Counted from the first letter of the stretch, positions 54,387-62,121 are shown. The stretch is DNA of 64,000 bases from Escherichia fergusonii ATCC 35469 (GCF_000026225.1 NC_011740.1:2046001-2110000); one strand, 5' to 3'. The notes: generated by a model from the letters alone, not told the origin. Program-made: numbers and translations.

Positions 54387-54841
54387 TGCGTCCTGATGTA
54401 TTCCTGAAGCGTTCTCAGTGCTGTTTGGTCGCGGATAATTCCGTCCCGGACACCGAGAACGTTTCGTCCAGCAACTGGAGAGAGTTCGACGGTGGCATCA
54501 TTGCCCATGCCGGAGGTGCGGGAGGTTTCGGTTGAGGCTGGCACTTGACACTTTCCTTTGACGAGCACCCTGCCACCATTATCAAGCTTGCGCCGAAGAG
54601 CATCATTTTCAGCTTTCGCATCAGCTAACTCCTTCGTGTATTTAGCATCGAGTGCATCAGCAGAACGCTGGCGCTGCTGCATGTCAGCGATGGTGGCGGT
54701 CGCCTGCTTCAGCTCACTGACTTTTTTATCACGCTGTTCTTTATAGGTAATGGCGTTATCACGGTAATGATTAACCGCCCATGACAGACAGACGATGATG
54801 CAGATAACCAGAGCGGAGATAATCGCGGTTACTCTGCTCAT
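54374..54841 (-). CDS. Rz: Spanin inner-membrane subunit Rz
   Basis: A 155-residue i-spanin with an N-terminal membrane anchor (VTAIISALVICIIVCLSWAV) and a periplasmic coiled coil (about 35-95). With Rz1 it fuses inner and outer membranes at the last step of lysis. ATG 54841 overlaps the endolysin stop (ATGA). Confidence 0.93.
   Translation of the reverse strand: MSRVTAIISALVICIIVCLSWAVNHYRDNAITYKEQRDKKVSELKQATATIADMQQRQRSADALDAKYTKELADAKAENDALRRKLDNGGRVLVKGKCQVPASTETSRTSGMGNDATVELSPVAGRNVLGVRDGIIRDQTALRTLQEYIRTQCLR
54415..54621 (-). CDS. Rz1: Spanin outer-membrane lipoprotein Rz1
   Basis: A 68-residue o-spanin nested in another frame inside Rz. It has a lipoprotein signal with lipobox VAGC at residues 17-20 and a proline-rich mature part (QPQPKPPAPPAWAMMPP). 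The fully embedded arrangement is the classic lambda form, though the reading frame ends just before the Rz stop. Confidence 0.9.
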   Translation of the reverse strand: MRKLKMMLFGASLIMVAGCSSKESVKCQPQPKPPAPPAWAMMPPSNSLQLLDETFSVSGTELSATKQH

Positions 54842-55341
54842 TGTTGCCCCCACAAACAGACTTCACGCTCAATCTCACGGCGAGTCATCAGCCCTTTCCA
54901 TTGCTTACCGCCAGCGTATGTCCAGCGCCGTAGCTGATCACATGCGCCTTTGATATCACCCTGGTTTATTTTGCGAAGAAGCGTCGATGTTCTGAAATTG
55001 CCAGCACCCACGTTGTAGACGAACGAGTAAAGAGCGCCGCGCGTTGTTTCCGGTATATCGACTTTGATGTACGGGTTAATTTGTCTGGCGACCGTGGCAA
55101 GGTCTTTATTCAGGAGGGCTTTGCATTCTGCTTCGGTATACGTTTTACCGAGCATGATGTCTTTTCCGGTGTGTCCGTGACATACAGTCCATACACCAAC
55201 AATATCTTTGTATGGTATGTAGCTAACACCTTCCAAACCATCGTTACCACTTGGTCCAGTGATTAACACAGATGCTATAGCAATAGCCCCGCCACTTATC
55301 GCCGCTATTACGCTATTTCGTAGTGCCGGTGACATTGCCAT
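54838..55341 (-). CDS. R: SAR endolysin (R21-like lysozyme)
   Basis: A 167-residue muralytic enzyme. The N-terminal weakly hydrophobic helix (AAISGGAIAIASVLITGPSG) is a signal-anchor-release domain. The catalytic core carries E-D-T-type residues around GLEGVSYIPYKDIVGVWTVCHG. It resembles phage 21 R rather than P22 gp19. ATG 55341 has AGGA 8 bases upstream; a second ATG two codons on is also possible. It overlaps the holin gene. Confidence 0.92.
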   Translation of the reverse strand: MAMSPALRNSVIAAISGGAIAIASVLITGPSGNDGLEGVSYIPYKDIVGVWTVCHGHTGKDIMLGKTYTEAECKALLNKDLATVARQINPYIKVDIPETTRGALYSFVYNVGAGNFRTSTLLRKINQGDIKGACDQLRRWTYAGGKQWKGLMTRREIEREVCLWGQQ

Positions 55342-55516
55342 TCAATCTGTCCTCGCGCTCTTTGCGCTTGTAGTACCAGTTGATGCCAAATGTGCCGACA
55401 GTACAAAGAATACCAATGATGACAGCCCAGTCATTCAGGGAGAGAATGCCACCCATCGCAGTCAGTCCTCCGAAGCTGTAACTGAACCATTCTCTGATTT
55501 TGTCCATACGGTACAT
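55313..55516 (-). CDS. S: Holin with dual-start motif
   Basis: A 67-residue holin with two membrane helices and a basic C terminus. It opens MYRMDKI, the same Met-x-x-Met pattern as the phage 21 pinholin, where the longer product is an antiholin carrying extra positive charge (here Arg3). It is expected to form small pinholes that depolarise the membrane and free the SAR endolysin. It overlaps the endolysin start by 29 bases. Confidence 0.88.
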   Translation of the reverse strand: MYRMDKIREWFSYSFGGLTAMGGILSLNDWAVIIGILCTVGTFGINWYYKRKEREDRLNGNVTGTTK

Positions 55517-55913
55517 GCTCTACCCCTTCATTGAGGGGATTTGCTCTATTTAATTAGGAATAAGGTCGATTACTGATAGAACAAATCCAGGCTACTGTGT
55601 TTAGTAATCAGATTTGTTCGTGACCGATATGCACGGGCAAAACGGCAGGAGGTTGTTAGCGCAACCTCTTGCCACCCGCTTTCACGAAGGTCATGTGTAG
55701 AAGGCCGCAGCGTAACTATCACTGATGAATTCAGGATAGCCAGTGGCTACGGCTCAGTTTGGGTTGTGCTGTTGCTGGGCGGCGATGACGCCTGTACGCA
55801 TTTGTTGATCCGGTTCTGCTTCCGGTATTCGCTTAATTCAGCACAACGGAAAGAGCACTCGGTGCATTTAAGCCAAGCCCCATAAGGGAGAATGCTCTTA
55901 CCTGTTGTGCAGA
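55517..55913. other. Late leader between tR' and the holin gene
   Basis: About 400 bases closely resembling the region between the lambda 6S terminator and S. A hairpin near 55657-55688 (GGCAAGAGGTTGC and its complement) sits in the leader. No convincing gene is seen, apart from the end of a lambda ORF-64-like frame. Confidence 0.6.
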
Positions 55914-56075
55914 TATAAAAAATCCCGAAACCGTTATGCAGGCTCTAACTATTACCTGCGAACTGTTTCGGGATTGCATTTTGCAGACCTCTCTGCCTGC
56001 GATGGTTGGAGTTCCAGACGATACGTCGAAGTGACCAACTAGGCGGAATCGGTAGTAAGCGCCGCCTCTTTTCAT
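55833..56075 (-). CDS. Lambda ORF-64-like frame in the 6S region
   Basis: An 80-codon frame starting MKRGGAYYRFRLVGHFDVSS, matching lambda ORF-64 through AQQVRA and then diverging (FSLMGLGLNAP...). It runs across the tR' terminator. Coding use is unproven; conservation may reflect the RNA elements instead. Confidence 0.3.
   Translation of the reverse strand: MKRGGAYYRFRLVGHFDVSSGTPTIAGREVCKMQSRNSSQVIVRACITVSGFFISAQQVRAFSLMGLGLNAPSALSVVLN
55914..55975 (-). terminator. tR' terminator of the late 6S RNA
   Basis: On the - strand AATCCCGAAAC and GTTTCGGGATT form an 11-bp stem followed by TTTTTTAT, as in lambda tR'. Transcripts from PR' stop here unless RNA polymerase carries Q. Confidence 0.88.
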
Positions 56076-56109
56076 CTCACTACCACAACGAGCGAATTAA
56101 CCCATCGTT
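55915..56109 (-). ncRNA. 6S-type leader RNA from PR'
   Basis: The span from the PR' start to tR' is about 195 bases, equal to the 194-base lambda 6S RNA, and the sequence appears nearly lambda-identical. It is the constitutive, prematurely ended late transcript; it should not be confused with bacterial SsrS. Confidence 0.7.
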
Positions 56110-56115
56110 GAGTCA

Positions 56116-56144
56116 AATTTACCCAATTTTATTCAATAAGTCAA
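56116..56144 (-). promoter_or_regulatory. Late promoter PR' with qut
   Basis: On the - strand TTGACT (-35) and TAAATT (-10) are 17 bases apart, within a stretch matching lambda PR'. The Q utilisation site overlaps this promoter. The Q gene lies directly upstream. Confidence 0.82.
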
Positions 56145-56186
56145 TATCATGCCGTTAATATGTTGCCATCCGTGGCAATCATGCTG

Positions 56187-56810
56187 CTAACGTGTGACCG
56201 CGTTCAAAATGTTGTCTGCGATTGACTCTTCCTTGTGGCATTGCACCACCAGAGCGTCATACAGCGGCTTAACAGTGCGTGACCAGGTGGGTTGGGTAAG
56301 GTTTGGGATTAGCATCGTCACAGCGCGATATGCTGCGCTTGCTGGCATCCTTGAATAGCCGACGCCTTTGCATCTTCCGCACTCTTTCTCGACAACTCTC
56401 CCCCACTGCTCTGTTTTTGCTATATCAACCGCGCGGCCTGTACCGTGGCAATCTCTGCATCTTGCGCCCGGCGTGGCGGCACTACGGCAATAATCCGCAT
56501 AAGCGAATGTTGCGAGCACTTGCAGTACCTTTGCCTTAGTATTTCCTTCAAGCTTTGCCACACCACGGTATTTCCCCGATACCTTGTGTGCAAATTGCAT
56601 CAGATAGTTGATAGCCTTTTGTTTGTCGTTCTGGCTGAGTTCGTGCTTACCGCAGAATGCAGTCATACCGAATCCGGCTTGTGATTGCGCCATCCCCATA
56701 GCAGCCATCACATCAGTACCGGAAAGAGAGTCAGAAGCCGTGGCCCGTGGTGAGTCGCTCATCATCGGGCTTTTTGGCGAATGAAATTTAGCTACGCTTT
56801 CGAGTCTCAT
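56187..56810 (-). CDS. Q: Late antiterminator Q (lambda type)
   Basis: A 207-residue protein that differs from lambda Q at only a few positions as I recall it (MRLESVAKFHSPKSPMMSDS; zinc-binding CRDCHGTG and CGRCKGVG). It binds qut and loads on RNA polymerase paused after PR'. Finding lambda Q upstream of a P22-like structural module marks a mosaic boundary. The start overlaps the NinI stop. Confidence 0.96.
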   Translation of the reverse strand: MRLESVAKFHSPKSPMMSDSPRATASDSLSGTDVMAAMGMAQSQAGFGMTAFCGKHELSQNDKQKAINYLMQFAHKVSGKYRGVAKLEGNTKAKVLQVLATFAYADYCRSAATPGARCRDCHGTGRAVDIAKTEQWGRVVEKECGRCKGVGYSRMPASAAYRAVTMLIPNLTQPTWSRTVKPLYDALVVQCHKEESIADNILNAVTR

Positions 56811-57472
56811 GCGCCTTCTCCCTGTACCTGAATCAATGTGAGGTTTCCGCAGAACACTGCGCCGGTATCGATATACATCTGGTTGGCAAACTTGAGTGGT
56901 TTCACTGCTGGCGTATGACCAAAGATGAACGTGTCCGCGCCTTTGATTTCTTTCACGACCCCGTCTTGTGAGTTGCTGATTCGTTCGCGGTTCCAGATTA
57001 CCTGCTGATGATCAACTGGCTTTCCAAACTCGTATTCGTCACAAGGATAATCGGCGTGGCAGATGACATATTTTTTACCTTTGCTCACCAGTTCAATGAT
57101 TAACGGAAGTTCATCTGCTTTATGGGCAAGAGCTTTAGCCAGAATTTCTTTGTCGTAATCGAGATTAAAGAACCAGCCACCGCCATTAAACAGCCAGTGA
57201 TTGACGTTTCCACGCTCTGATAAGCCATCAATCATCATTTGCTCATGGTTTCCACGTACAGCTTGGAACCAGGGGAATGTGATTAATTCCAGACATTCGA
57301 CGTTCTCTGTACCGCGATCGACCAAATCGCCAACCGAGATAAGCAGGTCTTTTTTGGTGTCGAATCCTATCGTCTCCAGTTTTTTCATCAGGTTCGTGTA
57401 GCATCCGTGCAGATCGCCAACTACCCAAATATTTCGGTATTTGCTGCCATCAATTCTTTCGTAATAGCGCAT
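56807..57472 (-). CDS. ninI: Serine/threonine protein phosphatase NinI
   Basis: A 221-residue metallophosphatase equal in length to the lambda enzyme. The GDLHGC, GDLVDRG and GNHEQ motifs that bind the two metals are all present. ATG 57472 matches lambda; upstream codons overlap ninH. Its physiological target is unknown. Confidence 0.94.
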   Translation of the reverse strand: MRYYERIDGSKYRNIWVVGDLHGCYTNLMKKLETIGFDTKKDLLISVGDLVDRGTENVECLELITFPWFQAVRGNHEQMMIDGLSERGNVNHWLFNGGGWFFNLDYDKEILAKALAHKADELPLIIELVSKGKKYVICHADYPCDEYEFGKPVDHQQVIWNRERISNSQDGVVKEIKGADTFIFGHTPAVKPLKFANQMYIDTGAVFCGNLTLIQVQGEGA

Positions 57473-57656
57473 CTCTTTCACTCCATCCGCGATGAACCAT
57501 AAGAACGTCGTTGACGATGGCGTGCATTTTCCCGTCTTTATCATCAACGTATTTTCTTACCGTGCCGCGACTACATTTCAGTCTGCGTGCCACTTCTGTC
57601 TGGTTTCCGTATGCTTCAACGAGCATGTCTGGAATGGTTTTTACTGAGAACGTCAT
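57450..57656 (-). CDS. ninH: NinH, small DNA-binding protein
   Basis: A 68-residue Fis-like helix-turn-helix protein (IPDMLVEAYGNQTEVARRLK; CSRGTVRKYVDDKDG) matching lambda NinH in length. It lies between ninG and ninI with short overlaps. Confidence 0.92.
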   Translation of the reverse strand: MTFSVKTIPDMLVEAYGNQTEVARRLKCSRGTVRKYVDDKDGKMHAIVNDVLMVHRGWSERDALLRKN

Positions 57657-58264
57657 GCGGCCTCACTTCTGCTATTTCGCAGGTCTTTGAGTTTCTGTTG
57701 GTACTCTGCCTTGATCGCCTTGCACTCTTCGATAGTCCAGCGATGGCGGTTATGGTTTGATTCGATTTCGTCTACTGCTTCCTGCCCGATGCGATTAATC
57801 AGTTCGACGCGATACGGAACGAGATTTCCGCTTTTGTGCTGGTTGCACACCACGCATTGCTTGTGAATATTGCGTTCATCAAATCGGAGTTGAGGCGCCG
57901 CAGCAGTTGTCCGGTAATGCCCGGCATCCCACTGAGCAGACGTGAGCGTTCCGCACGAGATACATGGTAAGTCGCGGTCTCTTTCTCTGATGAAGGCGTT
58001 TACGGCTTGTTGGGCTTGTTTAATCCAGTAACTGCGGGGCTTTAAGGCGAGTTTTCGAATCTTAAGTTTATCTTTCTGTTTCTGCTCCTCTCGTCGTCGT
58101 TTCTTCTCTGCTGCCTTTTCCGCTTTTTCGCGTTCTTTACTTCGTCGTTCGAGTGCTATCTTGGTTCCACACTCTGGAGAGCACCACCACTGATTAGCGA
58201 ATGCAGGGTGAAACCATTCCCGGCATTCATCGTTTTTACATCGTCTTCGCGCTGGTTTAGCCAT
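57653..58264 (-). CDS. ninG: Recombination nuclease NinG (Rap)
   Basis: A 203-residue NinG/Rap protein. A zinc-finger-like N terminus (CKNDECREWF; WWCSPECG) is followed by a very basic helix (EKKRRREEQKQKDK) and an HNH-like core (CISCGTLT...CVVCNQHKSGN). It cleaves branched recombination intermediates in the Red pathway. Confidence 0.93.
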   Translation of the reverse strand: MAKPARRRCKNDECREWFHPAFANQWWCSPECGTKIALERRSKEREKAEKAAEKKRRREEQKQKDKLKIRKLALKPRSYWIKQAQQAVNAFIRERDRDLPCISCGTLTSAQWDAGHYRTTAAAPQLRFDERNIHKQCVVCNQHKSGNLVPYRVELINRIGQEAVDEIESNHNRHRWTIEECKAIKAEYQQKLKDLRNSRSEAA

Positions 58265-58649
58265 GACGTCTCCCCCATTTCTCTTGGCATCTCCTCAACC
58301 ACACTCGCATATTTTGGCTGGTAATATCGGTATGCTCTCCGCTGTATTCCTTTTGTGAGTGCTTGCATCTCACATAAACAAATACGGCAAGCAATGGATA
58401 TGCGAATAACAAAATAAATAACAGAGCTGTAGCAACAGATACTTTCACAAAAAATGCAGGCAACTCTCTGACCTGATAGTCTGGAAAATCCAAGAATTCA
58501 TCGATTATGTTGTTAGCAACATTGGTAGTTGCAATACATGCGACTGACAGACAATCAAAATAATTAAAGTCATATCCAGCCGCAGCAGCCCATGTTGGAT
58601 TGTCTTGAAAATGTTTAAACGTTATTTGTCCGTATCGGCTAATCACCAT
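58257..58649 (-). CDS. Membrane protein in the nin region, unknown function
   Basis: A 130-residue protein not present between ninF and ninG in lambda. It has a hydrophobic stretch (VATALLFILLFAYPLLAVFV, near residues 72-91), and its C-terminal third is basic. Its first half is rich in aromatic residues and asparagine. It overlaps ninF by 11 bases and ninG by 8, so it is embedded in the operon. I do not recognise the family; an accessory (moron) role such as exclusion is possible. Confidence 0.7.
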   Translation of the reverse strand: MVISRYGQITFKHFQDNPTWAAAAGYDFNYFDCLSVACIATTNVANNIIDEFLDFPDYQVRELPAFFVKVSVATALLFILLFAYPLLAVFVYVRCKHSQKEYSGEHTDITSQNMRVWLRRCQEKWGRRHG

Positions 58650-58818
58650 CGTCTTCTTCCTCGTACATTGAGCTATTCGGATCGCTCATCAGTTCTGCAC
58701 AGCAGTGCTCACACACGTGAACTTCCAGCACATGCAGCTTCTGACCGCAGTTATCGCACGTTAAAGCTCGCTCGACGCTTTCTTTCTGGTATTGAAGGGA
58801 TTGGGATGGGCTAAGCAT
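58639..58818 (-). CDS. ninF: NinF, small zinc-finger-like protein
   Basis: A 59-residue protein with paired CxxC-type motifs (TCDNCGQ and CEHCCAE) and an acidic end (YEEEDDGD), matching lambda NinF after a short N-terminal difference. Its function is unknown. It starts one base after the end of ninX. Confidence 0.9.
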   Translation of the reverse strand: MLSPSQSLQYQKESVERALTCDNCGQKLHVLEVHVCEHCCAELMSDPNSSMYEEEDDGD

Positions 58819-59195
58819 TATTGGATTCTCCGCATCATGAGAAAGACAATCATGGCGGCACGGAGTGGATTGTCATATGCGACACCAACATTCGGTCCGG
58901 CATCATCAAACAAGTCCCTTGCGTTGTCTGTAGCGCACGGCATTGAGGGATTGTCTAAAATTATGCTGATGTTGTTTTCAGTGATAATCGGCCATGCGTC
59001 TGCTGGGTTTGCGCATGGGTTAAAGGATCCGCGCTCAACTTCTACTTCAACTGCGTCTCCGTTTACAATGTCTCCCTCAAATGAGATAAACACCATCGCG
59101 CCATTCTCACCTTCTTTGTAATCCGGTGATCCGTTATGAATGGCTTCGAATACTGCCACGTTAATTTCAAAATCACTTAACTGTGAATAATCCAT
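58818..59195 (-). CDS. ninX: NinX (DUF2591)
   Basis: A 125-residue protein starting MDYSQLSDFEINVAVFEA, as in P22 NinX. It contains NPCANPADAWPIITENNISI and DNPLRAAMIVFLMM. ATG 59195 is chosen by homology. Its function is unknown. Confidence 0.88.
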   Translation of the reverse strand: MDYSQLSDFEINVAVFEAIHNGSPDYKEGENGAMVFISFEGDIVNGDAVEVEVERGSFNPCANPADAWPIITENNISIILDNPSMPCATDNARDLFDDAGPNVGVAYDNPLRAAMIVFLMMRRIQ

Positions 59196-59197
59196 TG

Positions 59198-59374
59198 TCA
59201 TTTCCTCGCACGATGTCTTAGCCACCGGATATCCCACAGGTGAGCCGTGTAGTTGAATGTTTTTACGTCAGATTCTTTTGGGATTGGCTTGCGTTTATTT
59301 CTGGAGCGTTTCGTTGGAAGGTATTTGCAGTTTTCGCAGATGATGTCGGTGATACTTCGTCGCTGTCGTCTCAT
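59198..59374 (-). CDS. ninE: NinE, small basic protein
   Basis: A 58-residue, very basic protein (MRRQRRSITDIICENCKYL...HLWDIRWLRHRARK), matching lambda-type NinE. It overlaps the ninB stop and ends just before ninX. AGGAGG precedes the ATG. Confidence 0.88.
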   Translation of the reverse strand: MRRQRRSITDIICENCKYLPTKRSRNKRKPIPKESDVKTFNYTAHLWDIRWLRHRARK

Positions 59375-59781
59375 TCGTACCTCCTGTCGGTAAATCTGAC
59401 ACCATGACCAATAGCCCAGGCTGTTGTGTACTCGATAAGACTTGCCATACGCTTCACACTCATCTGCGCGCTGCTTTCGCGAATGTTGACGTATTCGCCT
59501 TCAAGCCCGGGAAAAACATCAGCTTCCTGTTTTGTTGCCACTGCATGACCGCTAATCAACAAAACCTTCCATTGTTCCGGTTTTAACCATTTGCCGCACC
59601 ATTGAACCTGACGAGCGATATCCGCCAGCATCGCGTGAAATTTTGCGTTCTGGTCAAGGTTGCGCTTGTAGTCAGTAATGCGGATGGTAACTGGCTTGTC
59701 TTTATCGAGTGGTGTTGCGAGGATGGCGTTGATTGCGGCTTGCTGTTGTTGTTTACCACGGAGGAAGATTGTTTGCTTCAT
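59371..59781 (-). CDS. ninB: NinB recombination protein (Orf family)
   Basis: A 136-residue NinB/Orf protein, of the P22 rather than lambda sequence type (MKQTIFLRGKQQQQAAINA; YKRNLDQNAKFHAMLADI). It is a RecFOR-like mediator that loads recombinase on SSB-coated DNA. ATG 59781 follows AAGGAG. Confidence 0.92.
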   Translation of the reverse strand: MKQTIFLRGKQQQQAAINAILATPLDKDKPVTIRITDYKRNLDQNAKFHAMLADIARQVQWCGKWLKPEQWKVLLISGHAVATKQEADVFPGLEGEYVNIRESSAQMSVKRMASLIEYTTAWAIGHGVRFTDRRYE

Positions 59782-59783
59782 CG

Positions 59784-60056
59784 TCACTCCTTCACTTTGA
59801 CTCCAGCAGCGCGGATGTTTTCCTCATAAGCATCCATTCCATCACCGAAGCCATTGGAATAATCAACAGTAAACCCTTTGGCTAAGGCTTCTCTGCTGTC
59901 GATAAACTTTGGCGCGGTTATTTCAATAGCTGCTCGCGATGCCTGCCATGCCTCCCATGCAATCTCAACCTTGATGTGCATAATCTTCATCACGTCACTT
60001 GAAACGTGATATTTGTTTTTAAACCATTCTTCAAACTGCTTTCTTGATTCGTCCAT
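59784..60056 (-). CDS. Hypothetical early phage protein
   Basis: A 90-residue acidic protein (MDESRKQFEEWFKNKYHVSS...EIAWEAWQASRAAIEI) with the FExWFKxK...W.AWQASRA pattern common in small early-region phage proteins. Its function is unknown. It overlaps ninB's upstream region and follows the next small gene by one base. Confidence 0.75.
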   Translation of the reverse strand: MDESRKQFEEWFKNKYHVSSDVMKIMHIKVEIAWEAWQASRAAIEITAPKFIDSREALAKGFTVDYSNGFGDGMDAYEENIRAAGVKVKE

Positions 60057-60057
60057 A

Positions 60058-60273
60058 TCAATCCCCGTTAGTCGTTTCACTCACGAATCTGACAAAACCA
60101 GCCATGTTAATTTGCATGAGTTTTTTCAACACCTTGTCTCTTCGACTACGTTTTTGTTTTGGCCTGTGGTTGAATCTTTCACAAACTGGAAGGCTTGATG
60201 ATTTCCAGTACCTATTTCGCCTTGCTCCATCTTCCGCCATATCAGCATGAATAAGGTCTGCGAGTGTGCTCAT
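60058..60273 (-). CDS. Hypothetical early phage protein, basic
   Basis: A 71-residue basic protein starting MSTLADLIHADMAEDGARRN, with a RPKQKRSRRDK stretch. ATG 60273 is favoured by GGAG spacing; another ATG is two codons upstream. I do not recognise a family. Confidence 0.65.
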   Translation of the reverse strand: MSTLADLIHADMAEDGARRNRYWKSSSLPVCERFNHRPKQKRSRRDKVLKKLMQINMAGFVRFVSETTNGD

Positions 60274-60287
60274 ATTCATCTCTCCAG

Positions 60288-60470
60288 TTACATTGGTTTT
60301 GTAATGTTGCTAGTCATCGTTCGAATAACAAAATGCGTAAGTAACCTTGCTTTCCACATGTAAATCTCTTCAAGGCGAGATAAATCTACGAATACCGGAC
60401 CTTTGTAATCTGGTCTCGATGCCCTTATGTATGAGCTAATAGTTTGTGCATCTTGCTCGTCAAGATTCAT
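60288..60470 (-). CDS. Hypothetical early phage protein
   Basis: A 60-residue ORF starting MNLDEQDAQTISSYIRASRP, preceded by GAGAGGGAAG. It overlaps the end of the next upstream gene by 11 bases. Its function is unknown. Confidence 0.6.
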   Translation of the reverse strand: MNLDEQDAQTISSYIRASRPDYKGPVFVDLSRLEEIYMWKARLLTHFVIRTMTSNITKPM

Positions 60471-60663
60471 GACTTCCCTCTCTAACAGACTTCAGATTAT
60501 TCCACTCCGTTACCGCACTGCGATAATTCGCGGCCGCCACAGCAGCGTGGTTAGCGCAGTAGATTTGGCACCCGTTCTCCATGTCGAATATTGTCGGTGA
60601 TTTTCCGCATTTACATTTTTTGGCACGCGGTGCGTCTGAACACATTCCGTTAACGGTGTCCAT
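60460..60663 (-). CDS. Lar-like zinc-ribbon protein
   Basis: A 67-residue cysteine-containing protein. The CKCGKSPTIF...CQIYCANH...AVTEWNNL arrangement resembles the Lar restriction-alleviation family, small zinc-ribbon proteins of lambdoid early regions. Anti-restriction function is inferred from family resemblance only. Confidence 0.6.
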   Translation of the reverse strand: MDTVNGMCSDAPRAKKCKCGKSPTIFDMENGCQIYCANHAAVAAANYRSAVTEWNNLKSVREGSHES

Positions 60664-60748
60664 CAGGATCCCCCTCGTTCTTAATCCAATAAAAAAGGGC
60701 TACTGTGTAAATAGCCCCTGTTATTAGCTCAGTGATGTAGATGGTCAT
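60650..60748 (-). CDS. 32-residue small membrane ORF after the helicase gene
   Basis: A short ORF (MTIYITELITGAIYTVALFY...) starting in an ATGA overlap with the helicase stop and ending inside the Lar-like gene start, so coupling to both neighbours is possible. It encodes one membrane-like helix. A terminator-like hairpin lies inside it. Confidence 0.45.
   Translation of the reverse strand: MTIYITELITGAIYTVALFYWIKNEGDPDGHR
60689..60719 (-). terminator. Intra-operon terminator-like hairpin
   Basis: On the - strand GGGGCTA and TAGCCC flank a short loop and are followed by TTTTTT, a rho-independent terminator between the replication genes and the nin region. N-modified polymerase should pass; unmodified polymerase should stop, like the lambda nin-region terminators. 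Confidence 0.7.
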
Positions 60749-62121
60749 ACGTCAGCCCCTTGTGCATATCGTCTGCCACGTGCACCGGGTGCATTTGATG
60801 TTGTGCAAATCTGTCTGGCTTCATCCTGGTCACATGCAACAAAGTGTCCGTTGCAGAACTGCTGGTAAACCGTACCAAGCGAGCCAAAACGGTTTTTCGT
60901 CACGATGATTTCAGCAAATGGCGCGGCGCTACTGTTCTCGTCATATACAGCTTCCCGATAGAGCATGATGATTGAGTCTGCGTCCTGTTCAATGCTTCCT
61001 GAATCACGCAAATCTGCGTTTGTCGGGCGTTTGTTTGGTCGCTTCTCAACATCGCGCGAAAGCTGACTTAGGGAGATAACAGGCGTTTTCAGGTCTTTCG
61101 CCATCGCCTTCAGGCTTCCGGAGATGTGAGCAATTGCGAGGTCGTTGCGATCTGCTTTCGGCTTCTCAATCAGGCCAAGATAATCCGCCATGATGAGTGA
61201 CAGGTTTGGATTTTCCTGTTTATGCCGTTCTGCGATTGAGCGTATTTCTTCGACCGATAACCGCGAGGCATCGACTACCCATACATCCAAATCCGCAAGC
61301 TGACTCATGCCGTTAGCAACACGTGCCCAGCCCTCGTCATCCATCGATGCAGGATTTCGCAGTACGCTAACCGACATCCTCCCGGCGTTGGCAATGCTTC
61401 GTTCTGCAATCTGCAATGCGCTCATTTCCATCGAGAAAATCAACACTCCTCGCCGGACGTCAGAACCAGGAATAACGCGGCTTGCAACGCCTTCGGCAAT
61501 CTTCAGCGCCAGCTCGGTTTTACCCATACCAGGACGAGCAGCGATTATCACCAGGTCTTCCGCGTTCATCCCTCCGGTGATGGCATCAAGTTCTTCGATT
61601 CCGGTCTTCAGGGTATCGGACTCTTCTCCGTTCCTCAGACGCCTGTCAAGCGTGTCAGTGTAGTCAGTGATGATTTCACCCAACCGTACAGGTTTAACCT
61701 CGTCACGGGGCTTTCTGATGGCTGAGAGACGCTTTACAAGTTCATCCATCGCCTGACTCGATGCGTCGATGGTTCCGCTCTGAATTGGTTCACGCATTTC
61801 ATCCATGATTTCCAGCACCAGACGGCGGTGATAGTTATCCGCGACCATTCCGGCATATCCCTTCAGGTTTGCGGCACTCGGGCAGTTTTTGCTGGTCATC
61901 AGGATTGACGTGAAATGCTCCTCTCCGCACGCCTCGGCAACCATCAGCGCGTCGATTAGGTTTCTGTTTCGCGCCTGCTTGCGGATAACCTCGAAGGCTT
62001 TCCGGTAGAGCGGAATTGAAAACGCTTCCGGCTCAAGCGTTGCCAGAACGTCACTGGCAGTTGGTGTTAATCCACCAATCAGCAGGCCACCGATAACGCT
62101 CGCTTCGATATCCTGTTTCAT
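60745..62121 (-). CDS. 12: Replicative helicase gp12 (DnaB family)
   Basis: A 458-residue DnaB-like helicase equal in length to P22 gp12. The N-terminal domain (EASVIGGLLIGGLTPTASDV) and the RecA-type core with Walker A AARPGMGKTELAL and Walker B IMADYLGLI are clear. It replaces lambda P, so the phage brings its own helicase instead of recruiting host DnaB. It overlaps the initiator gene by 4 bases. Confidence 0.94.
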   Translation of the reverse strand: MKQDIEASVIGGLLIGGLTPTASDVLATLEPEAFSIPLYRKAFEVIRKQARNRNLIDALMVAEACGEEHFTSILMTSKNCPSAANLKGYAGMVADNYHRRLVLEIMDEMREPIQSGTIDASSQAMDELVKRLSAIRKPRDEVKPVRLGEIITDYTDTLDRRLRNGEESDTLKTGIEELDAITGGMNAEDLVIIAARPGMGKTELALKIAEGVASRVIPGSDVRRGVLIFSMEMSALQIAERSIANAGRMSVSVLRNPASMDDEGWARVANGMSQLADLDVWVVDASRLSVEEIRSIAERHKQENPNLSLIMADYLGLIEKPKADRNDLAIAHISGSLKAMAKDLKTPVISLSQLSRDVEKRPNKRPTNADLRDSGSIEQDADSIIMLYREAVYDENSSAAPFAEIIVTKNRFGSLGTVYQQFCNGHFVACDQDEARQICTTSNAPGARGRRYAQGADV

